Of a stretch of DNA of 64,000 nt, positions 16,351-25,716 are shown in pieces. The DNA comes from Asticcacaulis excentricus (lineage in GTDB: Bacteria > Pseudomonadota > Alphaproteobacteria > Caulobacterales > Caulobacteraceae): positions 62,001-126,000 of the forward strand of contig NZ_AP018827.1 in assembly GCF_003966695.1 (NCBI RefSeq), in the 5' to 3' direction. The translations under genes were made by a program, and so were the position numbers. Every line of letters starts with the position of its first letter. Position 1 is the first letter of the stretch. Under the pieces are notes generated by a model. The model did not search any database. It saw nothing but the letters and a program-made list of their open reading frames with translations, and was not told where the DNA came from.

Positions 16351-17574
16351 ATGCGTAGAGTTGTTATCACCGGTCTCGGTATCGTCTCATCCATCGGCAC
16401 GGGCGCAGACGAGGTTGCGGCCTCGCTGCGTGACGCCAAATCGGGCATCGTCGCCGCGCCGGACTATGCCGAGCTGGGCTTCAAGTGTCAGGTGCACGCC
16501 AAACCGACCATCGGCGACTGGACGCCTCTGGTCGATCGCCGCGCGGCGCGCTTCCTGTCGGACGGTCTGGCCTATGGGCACGTCTCGCTGGAGCAGGCCA
16601 TAAGGTCGGCCGGTCTGGAAGAGAGCGATATTTCCAACGAGCGCACGGGCATCATCTTCGGCGCGGGCGGCCCTTCGACGCGCACCATCGTCGAAGCCGC
16701 CGACACGACGCGCGAAAAGAAGTCGCCCAAGCGCATCGGGCCCTTCGCGGTGCCCAAGGCCATGTCGTCGGGCCCTTCGGCGGTGCTGGCGACCTGGTTC
16801 AAGATTCGCGGCATCAACTATTCGATCTCTTCGGCCTGCGCCACCTCGGTGCACTGCATCGGAGCGGCGGCGGAACAGATCATGCTGGGCCGTCAGGACG
16901 TGATGTTTGCCGGCGGTACCGAAGAACTGGACTGGACCCTGTCCAACCTGTTCGACGCCATGGGCGCCATGTCATCGAACTTTAACGACACGCCTTCGGT
17001 CGCATCGCGCGCCTATGACAAGAACCGCGACGGCTTCGTCATCGCCGGGGGCGCCGGCGCGGTCGTGCTCGAAGACTATGAGCGGGCCAAGGCACGCGGG
17101 GCCAATATTCTGGCTGAAATCGTCGGCTATTGCGCCAATTCGGACGGCTACGACATGGTGGCCCCGTCAGGTGAGGGGGCGGAGCGCTGTATGCGTGAGG
17201 CCCTGCGTCAGGCCGGTGGCCGCAAGATCGACTATCTCAACCCGCACGGCACCTCGACGCCGGTGGGCGATGAGCGCGAAATGGGCGCGGTGCGCAACGT
17301 CTTTGGCGAAGCGTCTCCGCTGATCTCCTCGACCAAGTCGCTGACCGGCCATTCGCTGGGTGCGGCAGGGGCACAGGAAGTGATCTACTGCCTGCTGATG
17401 ATGCAGCACGGTTTTGCGGCCAAGAGCGCGCATATCGAGGAACTCGACCCGGCCTTTGACGGTATGCCGATCCTGCGTGAACGCCGCGACGGCGCGCTGG
17501 AAACCGTGATGTCGAACTCGTTCGGCTTTGGCGGCACCAACGGCTCGATCATCCTGTCGCAGGCGGATTTGTAA
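16351..17574 (+). CDS. fabB: FabB, 3-oxoacyl-ACP synthase I
   Basis: A 407-residue thiolase-fold condensing enzyme. The nucleophile Cys is in [13 protein letters not shown]; the two catalytic His residues are in [11 protein letters not shown] and [12 protein letters not shown]. The C-terminus [14 protein letters not shown] is the usual end of the fold. It elongates cis-3-decenoyl-ACP from FabA, and clustering with fabA supports FabB over FabF. Confidence 0.96.
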   Translation: MRRVVITGLGIVSSIGTGADEVAASLRDAKSGIVAAPDYAELGFKCQVHAKPTIGDWTPLVDRRAARFLSDGLAYGHVSLEQAIRSAGLEESDISNERTGIIFGAGGPSTRTIVEAADTTREKKSPKRIGPFAVPKAMSSGPSAVLATWFKIRGINYSISSACATSVHCIGAAAEQIMLGRQDVMFAGGTEELDWTLSNLFDAMGAMSSNFNDTPSVASRAYDKNRDGFVIAGGAGAVVLEDYERAKARGANILAEIVGYCANSDGYDMVAPSGEGAERCMREALRQAGGRKIDYLNPHGTSTPVGDEREMGAVRNVFGEASPLISSTKSLTGHSLGAAGAQEVIYCLLMMQHGFAAKSAHIEELDPAFDGMPILRERRDGALETVMSNSFGFGGTNGSIILSQADL

Positions 17575-17579
17575 TTCAA

Positions 17580-17612
17580 ATCCCTCCCTGTGCAGCGGGG
17601 AGGGTGTATTCA
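17580..17612. repeat. short GC-rich palindrome between fabB and fabI
   Basis: CCCTCCCTGTGCAGCGGGGAGGG is a hairpin of the CCTCCCC/GGGGAGG repeat family. It lies between the fabB stop and the fabI start and may act as a transcript processing or attenuation hairpin. Confidence 0.5.
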
Positions 17613-17625
17613 TAGGATTAGACAT

Positions 17626-18444
17626 ATGGCTGAAGACGGCTGGAAATTCCCCAAGGGCGAGCTGATGAAGGGCAAGAAGGGCCTGGTCATGGGCGTTGCC
17701 AATGACAAGTCCATCGCCTGGGGCATTGCCTCGCAACTGGCGGCGCAGGGCGCGGATATGGCCTTCTCCTATATGGGTGAAAGCCTGCTGCGCCGCGTCG
17801 GGCCGCTGGCCGAATCCATCGGCGTCAAGCACCTGATCGAATGCGATGTCACCGACGATGCGTCGATGGACGCAGCCTTCGCCAAACTCAAAGAGATTTA
17901 CGGCGAAATCGACTTTGTGATCCACTCGGTGGCCTTCGCCAACAAGAACGAACTGCAAGGTTCGTTCGTTGAAAACACCACCCGCGAAGGCTTCCTGCTG
18001 GCTATGAATGTGTCGGCCTTCTCCTTCGTTGATGTGTCGCGTCGCGCGGCTGAGCTGATGCCGAACGGCGGGTCGCTGGTGACGTTGAGCTATCTGGGTT
18101 CTGAGCGCGTCATTCCGAACTACAACACCATGGGCGTGGCCAAGGCGGCGCTTGAGGCTTCGACGCGCTATATCGCCCGCGACCTCGGCCCCAAGAAGAT
18201 CCGCGTCAACGCCATTTCGGCGGGCGCCATGCGCACCCTTAGCTTGGCCGGTATCTCCGGTGGGCGTTCGCTGCACGCCAAGTCGGGTCAGTTTTCGCTG
18301 CTGAAAGAAGAAACCTCGATGGAAGGCGTCGCCGGGGCGGCCCTGTGGCTGGCTTCTGACCTTGGCCTCTCCACCACCGGCGAAGTGGTGCACGTTGATG
18401 CAGGCTTCCATGTGGTCGGTCTGCCGGAAGACGTAGAGATTTAA
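17626..18444 (+). CDS. fabI: FabI, enoyl-ACP reductase
   Basis: 272 residues from ATG 17626 ([19 protein letters not shown]); a later ATG at 17665 would give a more standard-length N-terminus. The NADH motif is [17 protein letters not shown], and the FabI catalytic Tyr and Lys, seven residues apart, are in [21 protein letters not shown]. The C-terminus [16 protein letters not shown] is typical. It reduces trans-2-enoyl-ACP with NADH in the last elongation step. Confidence 0.95.
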   Translation: MAEDGWKFPKGELMKGKKGLVMGVANDKSIAWGIASQLAAQGADMAFSYMGESLLRRVGPLAESIGVKHLIECDVTDDASMDAAFAKLKEIYGEIDFVIHSVAFANKNELQGSFVENTTREGFLLAMNVSAFSFVDVSRRAAELMPNGGSLVTLSYLGSERVIPNYNTMGVAKAALEASTRYIARDLGPKKIRVNAISAGAMRTLSLAGISGGRSLHAKSGQFSLLKEETSMEGVAGAALWLASDLGLSTTGEVVHVDAGFHVVGLPEDVEI

Positions 18445-18530
18445 TCTCGGTCAAAAGCCGCTATCGCTGCGCTGTCGGGACGACTTGTCCCGGCGGCGTT
18501 TGCGTTTTAGGCTCAGTCTCTGAACGGCGC

Positions 18531-18770
18531 GTGGCTGAGCGTGTTGCGCATGGCGGACATGATATACCTCAGACCGATATAGAACGGCGTTTCCCGCGCA
18601 GTTTGCGCAATCTTCTGATTGATTATAGAATGAGGGCTGACGTCTGCGTGTGCTACATGAACGATGATGGCCACGCAGAGGTGATCTTTCATCAATCAGG
18701 TGAGGATTGCCAGGTGGCGAGCCCGTCTCTTTTTGAGGGGTTGAAGCGTTTGTTAGGGCAGGTGAAATGA
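18531..18770 (+). pseudogene. remnant of zeta-toxin-like P-loop protein (C-terminal part only)
   Basis: A 79-residue ORF with a GTG start. [26 protein letters not shown] matches the C-terminal RVAxGGHDIPxxxIRRRYPRS block of zeta-toxin-like ATPase proteins. The N-terminal half with the Walker P-loop is absent. The frame stays open upstream into the fabI stop region but does not encode a P-loop there. It is probably a deletion remnant after fabI. The end overlaps the next ATG (ATGA), so translational coupling persists. Confidence 0.6.
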
Positions 18771-18943
18771 ACCGCGAAGATGTGTCGGCTTACGCAAATC
18801 ATGCCCTGACGGTGCTGCGCGAAGCCGTGTCCGAAGCCATTGAGCGGAAACGGCGGCTGGGGCAATACTGGGTGGTGTGGGACGGCGAAAAGCCGGTCGA
18901 GGTCTATCCGGAAAACGCCGTCGATCGCCCGGCCGCCGAATGA
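18767..18943 (+). CDS. 58-residue partner protein of the zeta-toxin-like gene
   Basis: The ATG at 18767 overlaps the stop of the zeta-like remnant, and the stop (18941-18943) overlaps the next start (ATGA at 18940). The sequence ([37 protein letters not shown]) resembles short proteins that follow stand-alone zeta-like genes, with the RRLGxYxVVWxxGK phrase. Whether it is an antitoxin is not known; it has outlived most of its putative toxin. Confidence 0.6.
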   Translation: MNREDVSAYANHALTVLREAVSEAIERKRRLGQYWVVWDGEKPVEVYPENAVDRPAAE

Positions 18944-19362
18944 GCCAGACCGCGTTTGGACCGCCGCCGTCGCTGGGCGATATCGAAGCCGTGGCCAGAG
19001 ACACGCTGAGCAAGCTGCCGGAGCCCTTCGCTGGGTATCTGCGCGACGTGGTGCTGATCGTTGAGGATTTCCCCGCCGAAGACCTGCTGGCCGATCTGGG
19101 CATCGAAGACCCGTTTGAACTGACCGGCCTCTATACGGGCCGTCCGGCGGAAACCGAGACCTTCACAGGCGACTTGCCGCCGATGATCCACCTGTTCCGC
19201 CGCCCGATCCTTGATGAATGGGCCGAAACCGGCGTGCCGCTGGGCGATCTGGTCGCCCATATCCTGATCCACGAAGCCGGGCACCATTTCGGCCTCAGCG
19301 ACGACGATATGGAGTGGCTGGAGGACGAGCTGAAAAACGGGTCTACCTCGTCCGTTCACTGA
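18940..19362 (+). CDS. zincin-like metallopeptidase family protein
   Basis: 140 residues from ATG 18940, which overlaps the upstream stop (ATGA). HILIHEAGHHFGLSDDDMEWLE carries the HExxH zinc motif with the third His in HHFGLSD, matching the short metallopeptidase family PF06262. No signal peptide, so it acts in the cytosol. Substrate unknown. Coupled by translation to the two genes upstream. Confidence 0.85.
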   Translation: MSQTAFGPPPSLGDIEAVARDTLSKLPEPFAGYLRDVVLIVEDFPAEDLLADLGIEDPFELTGLYTGRPAETETFTGDLPPMIHLFRRPILDEWAETGVPLGDLVAHILIHEAGHHFGLSDDDMEWLEDELKNGSTSSVH

Positions 19363-19389
19363 TCTTACGCATTTCAACCGTACCGCGCA

Positions 19390-19404
19390 TTAATCGCACA
19401 TTAA
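19390..19404. promoter_or_regulatory. CtrA-type box TTAA-N7-TTAA
   Basis: TTAATCGCACATTAA has the exact spacing of the Caulobacter CtrA site. It lies 79 bp before the small gene at 19483, in a low-GC promoter-like stretch, and after the metallopeptidase stop. The next gene on the other strand ends, not starts, at 19719, so the small gene is the natural target. Confidence 0.65.
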
Positions 19405-19482
19405 GAGAACAGCATTATTCTGGATTATACGGTATGCTAAGTACGGCATATCTTGTGTAACCCATAGTCAGGCGTTTTCAGT

Positions 19483-19662
19483 ATGCGTACCCCCGACCCG
19501 TTTATGGCGCCTCAGTTGTCTCCCGACAGCCGCGCCCGGCCTGCGCCGCTTAAGCGCGCGGCCACCTTCACCGAAATCTCTATTCCGCCCCATTCCTCCG
19601 GACTCCACGGTTTCGCTCAGACCGTGAAGCGCCTTATGCGTCGTTTTTGCTGCGGCGTGTAA
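19483..19662 (+). CDS. 59-residue small protein with possible CtrA control
   Basis: The ORF runs from ATG 19483 to TAA 19660-19662 and encodes a basic, proline-containing peptide ending in TVKRLMRRFCCGV. No family recognised and no obvious Shine-Dalgarno. Support is positional: a CtrA box upstream and a strong terminator shortly downstream delimit a transcription unit. It could also be a regulatory RNA with a chance ORF. Confidence 0.45.
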   Translation: MRTPDPFMAPQLSPDSRARPAPLKRAATFTEISIPPHSSGLHGFAQTVKRLMRRFCCGV

Positions 19663-19681
19663 CGGCAGGTTTTCCTGCCGC

Positions 19682-19714
19682 GGCGGGAGGTCCGGATAAC
19701 CTCCCGCCAAACTC
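19682..19714 (+). terminator. intrinsic terminator
   Basis: GGCGGGAGGT (19682-19691) and ACCTCCCGCC (19699-19708) form a perfect 10-bp stem with a 7-base loop, followed by AAACTCTTTTTT. It ends the plus-strand unit of the small gene and, being symmetrical, may also serve the GST gene, which ends at 19719. Confidence 0.8.
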
Positions 19715-19718
19715 TTTT

Positions 19719-20405
19719 TTAAACCGCGCGATAGTCGGCCAGTACGACACCCGCCTCCGTCACCTCGGCCTCGTGCTCCGGTTCGCGCGCCGTTTCGGCC
19801 AGCGCCGCCGCGTACCAGTCCTGCATGGCGGGCAGGGCCAGCAGGCGCTCGATATAGGCCTGCGCGGGCGGGCTCAGCCTTAAGCCATAGGTCTGCACGC
19901 GGAAGGCCACGGGGCAGTAAAAGGCATCCACCGCCGTGAAGGTGTCGCCCGCCAGAAACGGCCCGCCAAAGCGGCTCAGCCCTTCGCTGAACAGCGCATC
20001 CAGACGGTCGATATTGCGCTGAAGCGCCGGGCTGATCGTGTGCAGTTTTACCCGCAGTCCGCAGGTCATGGTGCAGATGGTGCGCAAGACCGAAAAACCA
20101 GAGTGCATCTCCGCCGCTGCCGAACGGGCAAAGGCGCGCGCCTCACGATCCGCAGGCCACACGGCCGGATGCGCCTGATAGACATACTCGGCTATGGCCA
20201 GAGAATCCCATATGGTCAGGCCCTGATCGTGCAGGGCGGGCACCAGAGATGACGGCGAAAAGGCCTTGAACTGCACATTCTCGCCGATGGGGGTCGAGAA
20301 ATAGTGCAGGTGCTCGGTGAAGGGAATCCCCAGCGTTTTCAGCAGCACCCACGGGCGCAGCGACCACGAGGAATAGTTCTTGTTGGCGATATAAAGATCG
20401 TACAT
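19719..20405 (-). CDS. glutathione S-transferase
   Basis: 228 residues from ATG 20403-20405, with GGAGGTG upstream (alternative start 21 bases earlier). The N-terminal thioredoxin-like half has YIANKNYSSWSLRPWVLLKTLG with the conserved SSWSLRPW phrase, followed by SLVPALHDQGLTIWDSLAIAEYV, the glutathione-binding segment. The C-terminal helical domain follows (FTAVDAFYCPVAFRVQTYG). It conjugates or handles glutathione with electrophiles; substrate unknown. Confidence 0.88.
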   Translation of the reverse strand: MYDLYIANKNYSSWSLRPWVLLKTLGIPFTEHLHYFSTPIGENVQFKAFSPSSLVPALHDQGLTIWDSLAIAEYVYQAHPAVWPADREARAFARSAAAEMHSGFSVLRTICTMTCGLRVKLHTISPALQRNIDRLDALFSEGLSRFGGPFLAGDTFTAVDAFYCPVAFRVQTYGLRLSPPAQAYIERLLALPAMQDWYAAALAETAREPEHEAEVTEAGVVLADYRAV

Positions 20406-20495
20406 GCGACACCTCCGTTCATGCACGGATTATGGCCACCTACGCTCAGGCACGGAAGTGGCGAAACTGACGCTCATCGCATAAAAACTGCCAAG

Positions 20496-21320
20496 CTAGC
20501 CGAACTGAAAGCCGCTAACCGCTGTGTTCATCGGTTTCAGTGTCTCGTCATAGGTCCGCACCGCCTTCGCGTCGCTGGCGGCTCCGGCGGCGACAAACAG
20601 CGGCACCAGATGGTCTTCGTGCGGGTGGGCGATGCGCGCCCCTGCGCCTTTTGACCAGTCGCGCAGCAGCGCTTCGCGGGCCTCACCGGTGTGGGCCGTC
20701 AGCGTGTCGTTCAACCAGTCATTAAAATGGTGGGAGCCATTGACCGGCTCATGGGCCAGGCTCAGGCGGATCAGGGCCTTGAGGTCGTGGAAACTCATGC
20801 CCGACGCCACAATCAGCACGCCTTCATCGCGCAGCGGGGCCAGCGCCTTGCCCAGCGCGATATGCGCCTGCGGGTCCCAGTTGCTTTTGATCGACAGTTG
20901 CACCACCGGAATGTCGGCCTCAGGGTACATCAGCAGGAAGGGCACGAACACGCCGTGGTCGTAGTCGCGCGTGGCGTCGCGATCGACCGGGATACCCGCC
21001 TCTGCCGCCAGAGCAATGACGCGCTCGGCCAGTTCGGGCGAGCCGGGGGCTGGGTAATTCAGCCGGTAGGTATGGTCGGGAAAGCCGTAATAGTCGAACA
21101 ACATGCCCGGTTTTGCCTTGGTCTGCACCGTGAAGCGTTCGGTCATCCAGTGCGCCGAGATGACCAGTATGGCCTTCGGGCGCTGCCCCACCTGACGGGG
21201 GATGTCGCGCAAATAGTCGCCCATGCGGTCCCACAGATGCGGCGGGTTCCACTCCATAAAGAAGCACGGGCCGCCGCCATGCGGAATATAGAGGGTGGGT
21301 AGGGGGTTTTGCGACGTCAT
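20496..21320 (-). CDS. DODA-type extradiol aromatic ring-opening dioxygenase
   Basis: About 274 residues from ATG 21318-21320. Likely metal ligands are visible in YIPHGGGPC, ILVISAHWM and DYDHGVFVPF, with a further His pair in AHPHEDHLVPLFVA. This fits the YgiD/DODA dioxygenase family (class III extradiol), metal-dependent cytosolic enzymes acting on catechol-like compounds; the substrate cannot be read. It precedes GST on the same strand with a gap of about 90 bp, and GST could process its products. Confidence 0.85.
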   Translation of the reverse strand: MTSQNPLPTLYIPHGGGPCFFMEWNPPHLWDRMGDYLRDIPRQVGQRPKAILVISAHWMTERFTVQTKAKPGMLFDYYGFPDHTYRLNYPAPGSPELAERVIALAAEAGIPVDRDATRDYDHGVFVPFLLMYPEADIPVVQLSIKSNWDPQAHIALGKALAPLRDEGVLIVASGMSFHDLKALIRLSLAHEPVNGSHHFNDWLNDTLTAHTGEAREALLRDWSKGAGARIAHPHEDHLVPLFVAAGAASDAKAVRTYDETLKPMNTAVSGFQFG

Positions 21321-21391
21321 CGGGAACACCTGAATAAAAAAGGGGCGCGGCCGTGACCGCACCCCCGGAAAAAACGAACCGTAAACCGGTC

Positions 21392-21973
21392 TTACTTCTT
21401 GTTGGCTTCGGCCGTGATGACGAGGGCGATTTCGTCGCTCACCGCCGGGACATAGGCACCCATGCCGAAGTCCGAACGCTTGATCTGGCCCGTGGCGCTG
21501 AAGCCTGCGGTCTTCACGCCCTTCATATTGGCGCCGATCTTGTTCAGCTTGACGGCCAGGGTGACCGGCTTGGTGACGCCGTGGATGGTCAGGTTGCCGG
21601 TGACATTGGCCGTGTCCTTACCGGTCACATCGACCTTGGTCGATTTGAAGGTCGCGGTCGGGTAGGTGGCGGCGTCAAAGAAGTCCTTCGACTTCAGGTG
21701 ACCGTCCAGCGCGGCGACGCCGGTGTTCAGGCCGTCGATGGCGAAGCTGACTTCGACCGACGAATTGGCCGGAGCGGCTTCGTCCAGCACCAGCGTGCCG
21801 ACGGCGTTCATGAACTTGGCGGTCGGCTTCGAGAAGCCAAAGTGCGTCCATGAGAAGACGACTTCGGTGTGGGTCGCTTCGAGGGCGTAGGTTTCCGGGG
21901 CGGCGAAGGCCGGGGTCAGCGAGCCGGCGAACAGGGCGGCGGCGATAAGGGTCGATTTGAAGACGTGACGCAT
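21392..21973 (-). CDS. YceI-family periplasmic protein
   Basis: 193 residues with a signal peptide (MRHVFKSTLIAAALFAGSLTPAFA). The lipocalin-like fold motifs THTEVVFSWTHFGFSKPTAKF, DGHLKSKDFFDAATYPTATF and LTIHGVTKPVTL are typical of YceI proteins, which bind isoprenoid or polyprenyl lipids. Full length for the family. Divergent from the TonB receptor gene with a 275-bp intergenic region. Confidence 0.93.
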   Translation of the reverse strand: MRHVFKSTLIAAALFAGSLTPAFAAPETYALEATHTEVVFSWTHFGFSKPTAKFMNAVGTLVLDEAAPANSSVEVSFAIDGLNTGVAALDGHLKSKDFFDAATYPTATFKSTKVDVTGKDTANVTGNLTIHGVTKPVTLAVKLNKIGANMKGVKTAGFSATGQIKRSDFGMGAYVPAVSDEIALVITAEANKK

Positions 21974-22248
21974 GGCGGGCTCCTTTAAGAGAATGATCTG
22001 CGATAAGCGTAACTATAAGAGTTACGGTTTCGGCTGACAAGAGGGGGACGCGAAAAAATAACGACAACATCTAATACGACTCGTTGACGCACAGGTTCAC
22101 AGTTTCGCCCGGAATTGTCGCTTTTGCGTGACAGGGCGCAGCAATCTGCAGGATGTGGGCGTAATTGTGACGGCTGCAACCCTACTGTCATAAGCCTTGG
22201 TTAAGCGATGGATGTTCTGTCTCATCCTCCTGCCAAAGGAAGCCGTCC

Positions 22249-24771
22249 ATGTCCGTCCTGCGCCTTGCCTCCGTTTCCGTTGTCGCCCTGATGCTGGCAG
22301 CACCGGCTCTGGCTCAAACCCAGACCGTCACCGGGTCGGATGAGGCCGGTGTGCCGGAAATCGTAGTGACGCTGCAAAAGCGTGAACAGAAGCTGCTCAA
22401 CGTCCCGGCGGCGGTGACGGGCCTCAGTGCGTCCTTCCTGACCGATGTCGGTGTCACCGACTTCGCCGAGCTGTCGCTGTTCGTGCCGGGCTTTGAGGTG
22501 CAGGATCAATCGCCGAACAACCCCGGCTTCGTGATGCGCGGCATCACCTCCGATTCGGGCGCGGCGACCGGCGAAGCGCGTGTTTCGGTGTTTCAGGACG
22601 GTGTGTCGATCTCGCGCTCGCGCGGCGCCTATGTCGAGCTGTTCGATCTCGACCGCGTCGAAGTGGCCAAGGGCCCGCAATCGACCCTGTTCGGGCGCGG
22701 CGCTCTGATCGGGGCCGTTAATATCATTCAGGCCAAGGCCAAACCCGTGCTGGATGGCAAGGCGGCGATCAGCGTCGGTGACTATAATTACCGTATGGTC
22801 GATGCCATGGTGAACGTGCCGCTCAGCGACACGCTGGCCGTGCGCCTGTCGGGCCGTGCCAAGCACCGCGACGGCTATACCGAAAACCTTCTGGGCGGCG
22901 AGGACTTCAACGGTCTGGGCAGCGATGCCCTGCGCCTTACCGCCGCCTGGCGTCCGAGCGATGCCCTGCGTTTCGACCTGATCAGCAACTATCAAAAGGA
23001 TTCGACGCCGGGCACGGGCTTCAAGTCCGGCACCTTTACCCCGATCGACCCGAAGACGGGGGCCGTGATCGGCGACCTGTCGCCGACCTCCGGTGCGGCT
23101 CTGGCCAATGGCGCGGGGTTCAAGAACCGCGATCTGGGGCTGGAGCGCACCGTGACCGGCACCACGCTTCTGGGCGAATGGCGTCTGTCAGAGGCCTATC
23201 GTCTGTCGTCGATCAGCGCCTATCGCCGCTTCTCGGCTTCGGAAGTGTTTGACGCCGACGGCATGTCGCTGCCGCTGCTGGCCATCGCCGAAGACGCTAA
23301 GGGCAAGCAGTGGTCGCAGGAACTGCGCCTCAACTACGATGCGGGCGGGGCGGTGTCGTGGTTTGCGGGCTTGAGCTACTTCAAGGAAGAGGCCTCGACC
23401 GCCGTGCCGATGCAGATCAATGAGCGGCTGGCCGGTCTGTTCCTCGCGAATGCTCTGGCGCGCCCGACGCCGCAATCGCCCGCGGTGCTGGACGCGACCG
23501 CCACTGCCGTTTTCGGCGTGTTGTCGCCCTATGTGCTGACCAATCACCGCGAATCTTCGACGAATTTCGGCAAGACCGAGTCGGTGGACGCCTATGCGGA
23601 CCTCACCTGGCGCGCCACGCCCAAGCTCGAACTGAGCGCGGGCGTGCGCTATACGCAGGACGACAAGGTGTCGGGCTATGCCGCCTCTGTGGAAAACCCC
23701 TCGGCTCTGGCGGCGGCCTCCAGCCTGACGCCGGTGATCACCGCCAATGTGCAGGCGCAGGTGACACAACTGGTCACGCAATACGTCACCGCGACTGGCA
23801 CCGCGCCGTCGCAGGCGCAGATCAATGCCTGGACGGCGCAGGTAACGCCCGTCGTCACTCAGGCCGTCGTCGCCGGTATGCCGCCGGTCGGTATCTTCAA
23901 GCAGCCGACGCCGGGCAATGGCAACCGCGTCGATCAGAGCTTCTCGGATGATGGTGTCACCTACCGTCTGGTGGCCCGCTATGCCTTCAGCGATACGGTC
24001 AACGCCTATGCTTCGCTGGCGCGCGGCCGTCAGCCCAAGGTGCTTAGCGGCGATTCGGGCAGCACGCCGCTGGCCGCGCCGAAATTCACCTATGCCGACG
24101 CCGAAACCGTCGATAGCCTCGAACTGGGCCTGAAGACGCGCCTGCTGGACGGTCGCCTGAGCTGGGATACCGCGGTCTATGGCTATAGGTACAAGAACTT
24201 TCAGACGCAGGTGGCGACACAAAGCGGCGGCCTGATCACGGTCAGCGCCGGGGAAGCCGACGCCTATGGTCTGGAGACTCAGGCCTATTATCGCCTGACG
24301 CCGGGGGCCGACCTGTTTGTCACCTATGCCTACAGCCACGCCCGTTTCGGCAACGGTCTGTATGAAGGCAACCGCTTCCGCCTGAATCCCGACCACAGCC
24401 TGTCGCTGGGCGGCCGCTTCAAGTTCAGCACGCAGAACGCCCGCTTCTGGTTCACCCCGACCTATACCTGGCAATCGGACGGCGTCTTTGACGACAATAA
24501 CGACCTGCCGAAGTATCAGCCGGCGGTGGCGGGCCTGCGCCCGGTGGCCGACACGAAGCAGGATGAGAAGCAGGACGCCTATGGCCTCCTGAACCTGCGT
24601 CTCGGCTACGCGCCGCTGAACGCCCCGTGGTCGGTCGAAGTCTTCGCCGATAACGTCACCGACGAAGCCTATATCAAGGATGCGGGCAATACGGGCGACA
24701 ACCTCGGTATCGCCACCTTTATCGCCGGTGAACCGCGCATGGTCGGCGTGACGCTGCGCATGAATTACTGA
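22249..24771 (+). CDS. TonB-dependent outer-membrane receptor
   Basis: 840 residues. The signal peptide is residues 1-22 (ends LAQT); a TonB-box-like segment EIVVTLQKREQKLLNVPAAV is followed by the plug (VPGFEVQDQSPNNPGFVMRG, GPQSTLFGRGALIGAVNII) and a 22-strand barrel ending with the expected aromatic MVGVTLRMNY. The EIVVTxQKREQ start is common in Caulobacter-type receptors of unknown or siderophore/vitamin ligand. No transporter partner lies next to it. Confidence 0.93.
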   Translation: MSVLRLASVSVVALMLAAPALAQTQTVTGSDEAGVPEIVVTLQKREQKLLNVPAAVTGLSASFLTDVGVTDFAELSLFVPGFEVQDQSPNNPGFVMRGITSDSGAATGEARVSVFQDGVSISRSRGAYVELFDLDRVEVAKGPQSTLFGRGALIGAVNIIQAKAKPVLDGKAAISVGDYNYRMVDAMVNVPLSDTLAVRLSGRAKHRDGYTENLLGGEDFNGLGSDALRLTAAWRPSDALRFDLISNYQKDSTPGTGFKSGTFTPIDPKTGAVIGDLSPTSGAALANGAGFKNRDLGLERTVTGTTLLGEWRLSEAYRLSSISAYRRFSASEVFDADGMSLPLLAIAEDAKGKQWSQELRLNYDAGGAVSWFAGLSYFKEEASTAVPMQINERLAGLFLANALARPTPQSPAVLDATATAVFGVLSPYVLTNHRESSTNFGKTESVDAYADLTWRATPKLELSAGVRYTQDDKVSGYAASVENPSALAAASSLTPVITANVQAQVTQLVTQYVTATGTAPSQAQINAWTAQVTPVVTQAVVAGMPPVGIFKQPTPGNGNRVDQSFSDDGVTYRLVARYAFSDTVNAYASLARGRQPKVLSGDSGSTPLAAPKFTYADAETVDSLELGLKTRLLDGRLSWDTAVYGYRYKNFQTQVATQSGGLITVSAGEADAYGLETQAYYRLTPGADLFVTYAYSHARFGNGLYEGNRFRLNPDHSLSLGGRFKFSTQNARFWFTPTYTWQSDGVFDDNNDLPKYQPAVAGLRPVADTKQDEKQDAYGLLNLRLGYAPLNAPWSVEVFADNVTDEAYIKDAGNTGDNLGIATFIAGEPRMVGVTLRMNY

Positions 24772-24886
24772 TTACGCTCTGGCCGAGCCCGCGAAGTGCG
24801 TGGAGGTGGAGCAACACCGGGAGCAGATTTTACTGGCGCTTACTCCGGCAATGCGGCAAGCTCTACGCCCATAAACGGAGCCAGAC

Positions 24887-25276
24887 TTGTCTCACGATCT
24901 GTTTGAAGCGGCGAAAGCCGCCGCGGCCTTCAGCCATTCCCCCTATTCCGGTTTTCCTGTCGGTGCGGCTATTCGCACGCCGGACGGGCGTATCTTCAGC
25001 GGCACCAATGTCGAAAACCTCGCCTTTCCGCAGGGCTGGTGCGCCGAAACCTCGGCCCTGGCCCAGATGATCATGGGCGGCGCGAAAGAGGTGGCCGAAA
25101 TCGCCATCTTCGCCCCCAAAAAAGCCGCCTGTCCGCCCTGCGGCGGCTGCCGTCAGAAGCTGGCTGAGTTTTCCGATGGCTCGGCGCAAATCCATCTGTG
25201 CGACGAAGGCGGCATTACGCAGACCCTGACCCTGTCGGAGCTTCTGCCGATGACATTCAAGGCGGATCTGAAATAA
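24887..25276 (+). CDS. cdd: cytidine deaminase
   Basis: 129 residues with a TTG start (24887-24889) and GGAG upstream. The zinc site is WCAETSAL (Cys and catalytic Glu) with ACPPCGGCRQ (PCxxC). SPYSGFPVGAAIRTPDG and GTNVENLAFP are the substrate-binding segments of the tetrameric enzyme. It converts cytidine and deoxycytidine to uridine products in pyrimidine salvage. Confidence 0.93.
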   Translation: MSHDLFEAAKAAAAFSHSPYSGFPVGAAIRTPDGRIFSGTNVENLAFPQGWCAETSALAQMIMGGAKEVAEIAIFAPKKAACPPCGGCRQKLAEFSDGSAQIHLCDEGGITQTLTLSELLPMTFKADLK

Positions 25277-25283
25277 TTCGCGC

Positions 25284-25706
25284 CTAAAAATCGTTCATCG
25301 CTATTTGGTAAAAGGAAAAGACGTTGTCTTCCTCGCCATTCATCAATCGCTTGTGAACCTTGGCAACGGGGAATACCCATTTGTCATCACCAAAATAAAG
25401 CCCCAGCGCGTCAAACTGTTCGTTTGAAGCCCATTCACCACCCTTATTTCGACGAATAACTTCACCGAGATAAGCGCCGAGAACCTTGCTCATCAATCTG
25501 ATTTCTTCGTCGGTAGGGGATTTCTTAAAGAGCTTTTGAATGCGGCCCTTAGGGAGGGATTTATGAAGCGTGACCAATAGATTTTCCAATCTGGCCACGC
25601 TATCTGCTGAGAAGTCAAGGTCTACGCCAAAGCGCTCTTGAGCGTACTCAACCGCATCTGCGGAATAAGCGCTCATTACATCGTTCAGCGTCGGTGAGTC
25701 AGTCAT
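25284..25706 (-). CDS. conserved hypothetical protein (low-GC)
   Basis: 140 residues, no signal or membrane segment. The phrase VLGAYLGEVIRRNKGGEW followed by FDALGLYFGDDKWVFPVAKVHKRL resembles small uncharacterised proteins sometimes listed as DUF3806-like; that link is weak. The gene is clearly lower in GC than its neighbours, which suggests horizontal transfer. Convergent with cytidine deaminase (8 bases between the stops). Confidence 0.6.
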   Translation of the reverse strand: MTDSPTLNDVMSAYSADAVEYAQERFGVDLDFSADSVARLENLLVTLHKSLPKGRIQKLFKKSPTDEEIRLMSKVLGAYLGEVIRRNKGGEWASNEQFDALGLYFGDDKWVFPVAKVHKRLMNGEEDNVFSFYQIAMNDF

Positions 25707-25716
25707 TGATTTTAGA

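Noticed and set aside
17167..18411. 414-residue minus-strand ORF across fabB and fabI
   Set aside because: It overlaps two confidently identified genes on the other strand and has no recognisable motif or ribosome-binding site.
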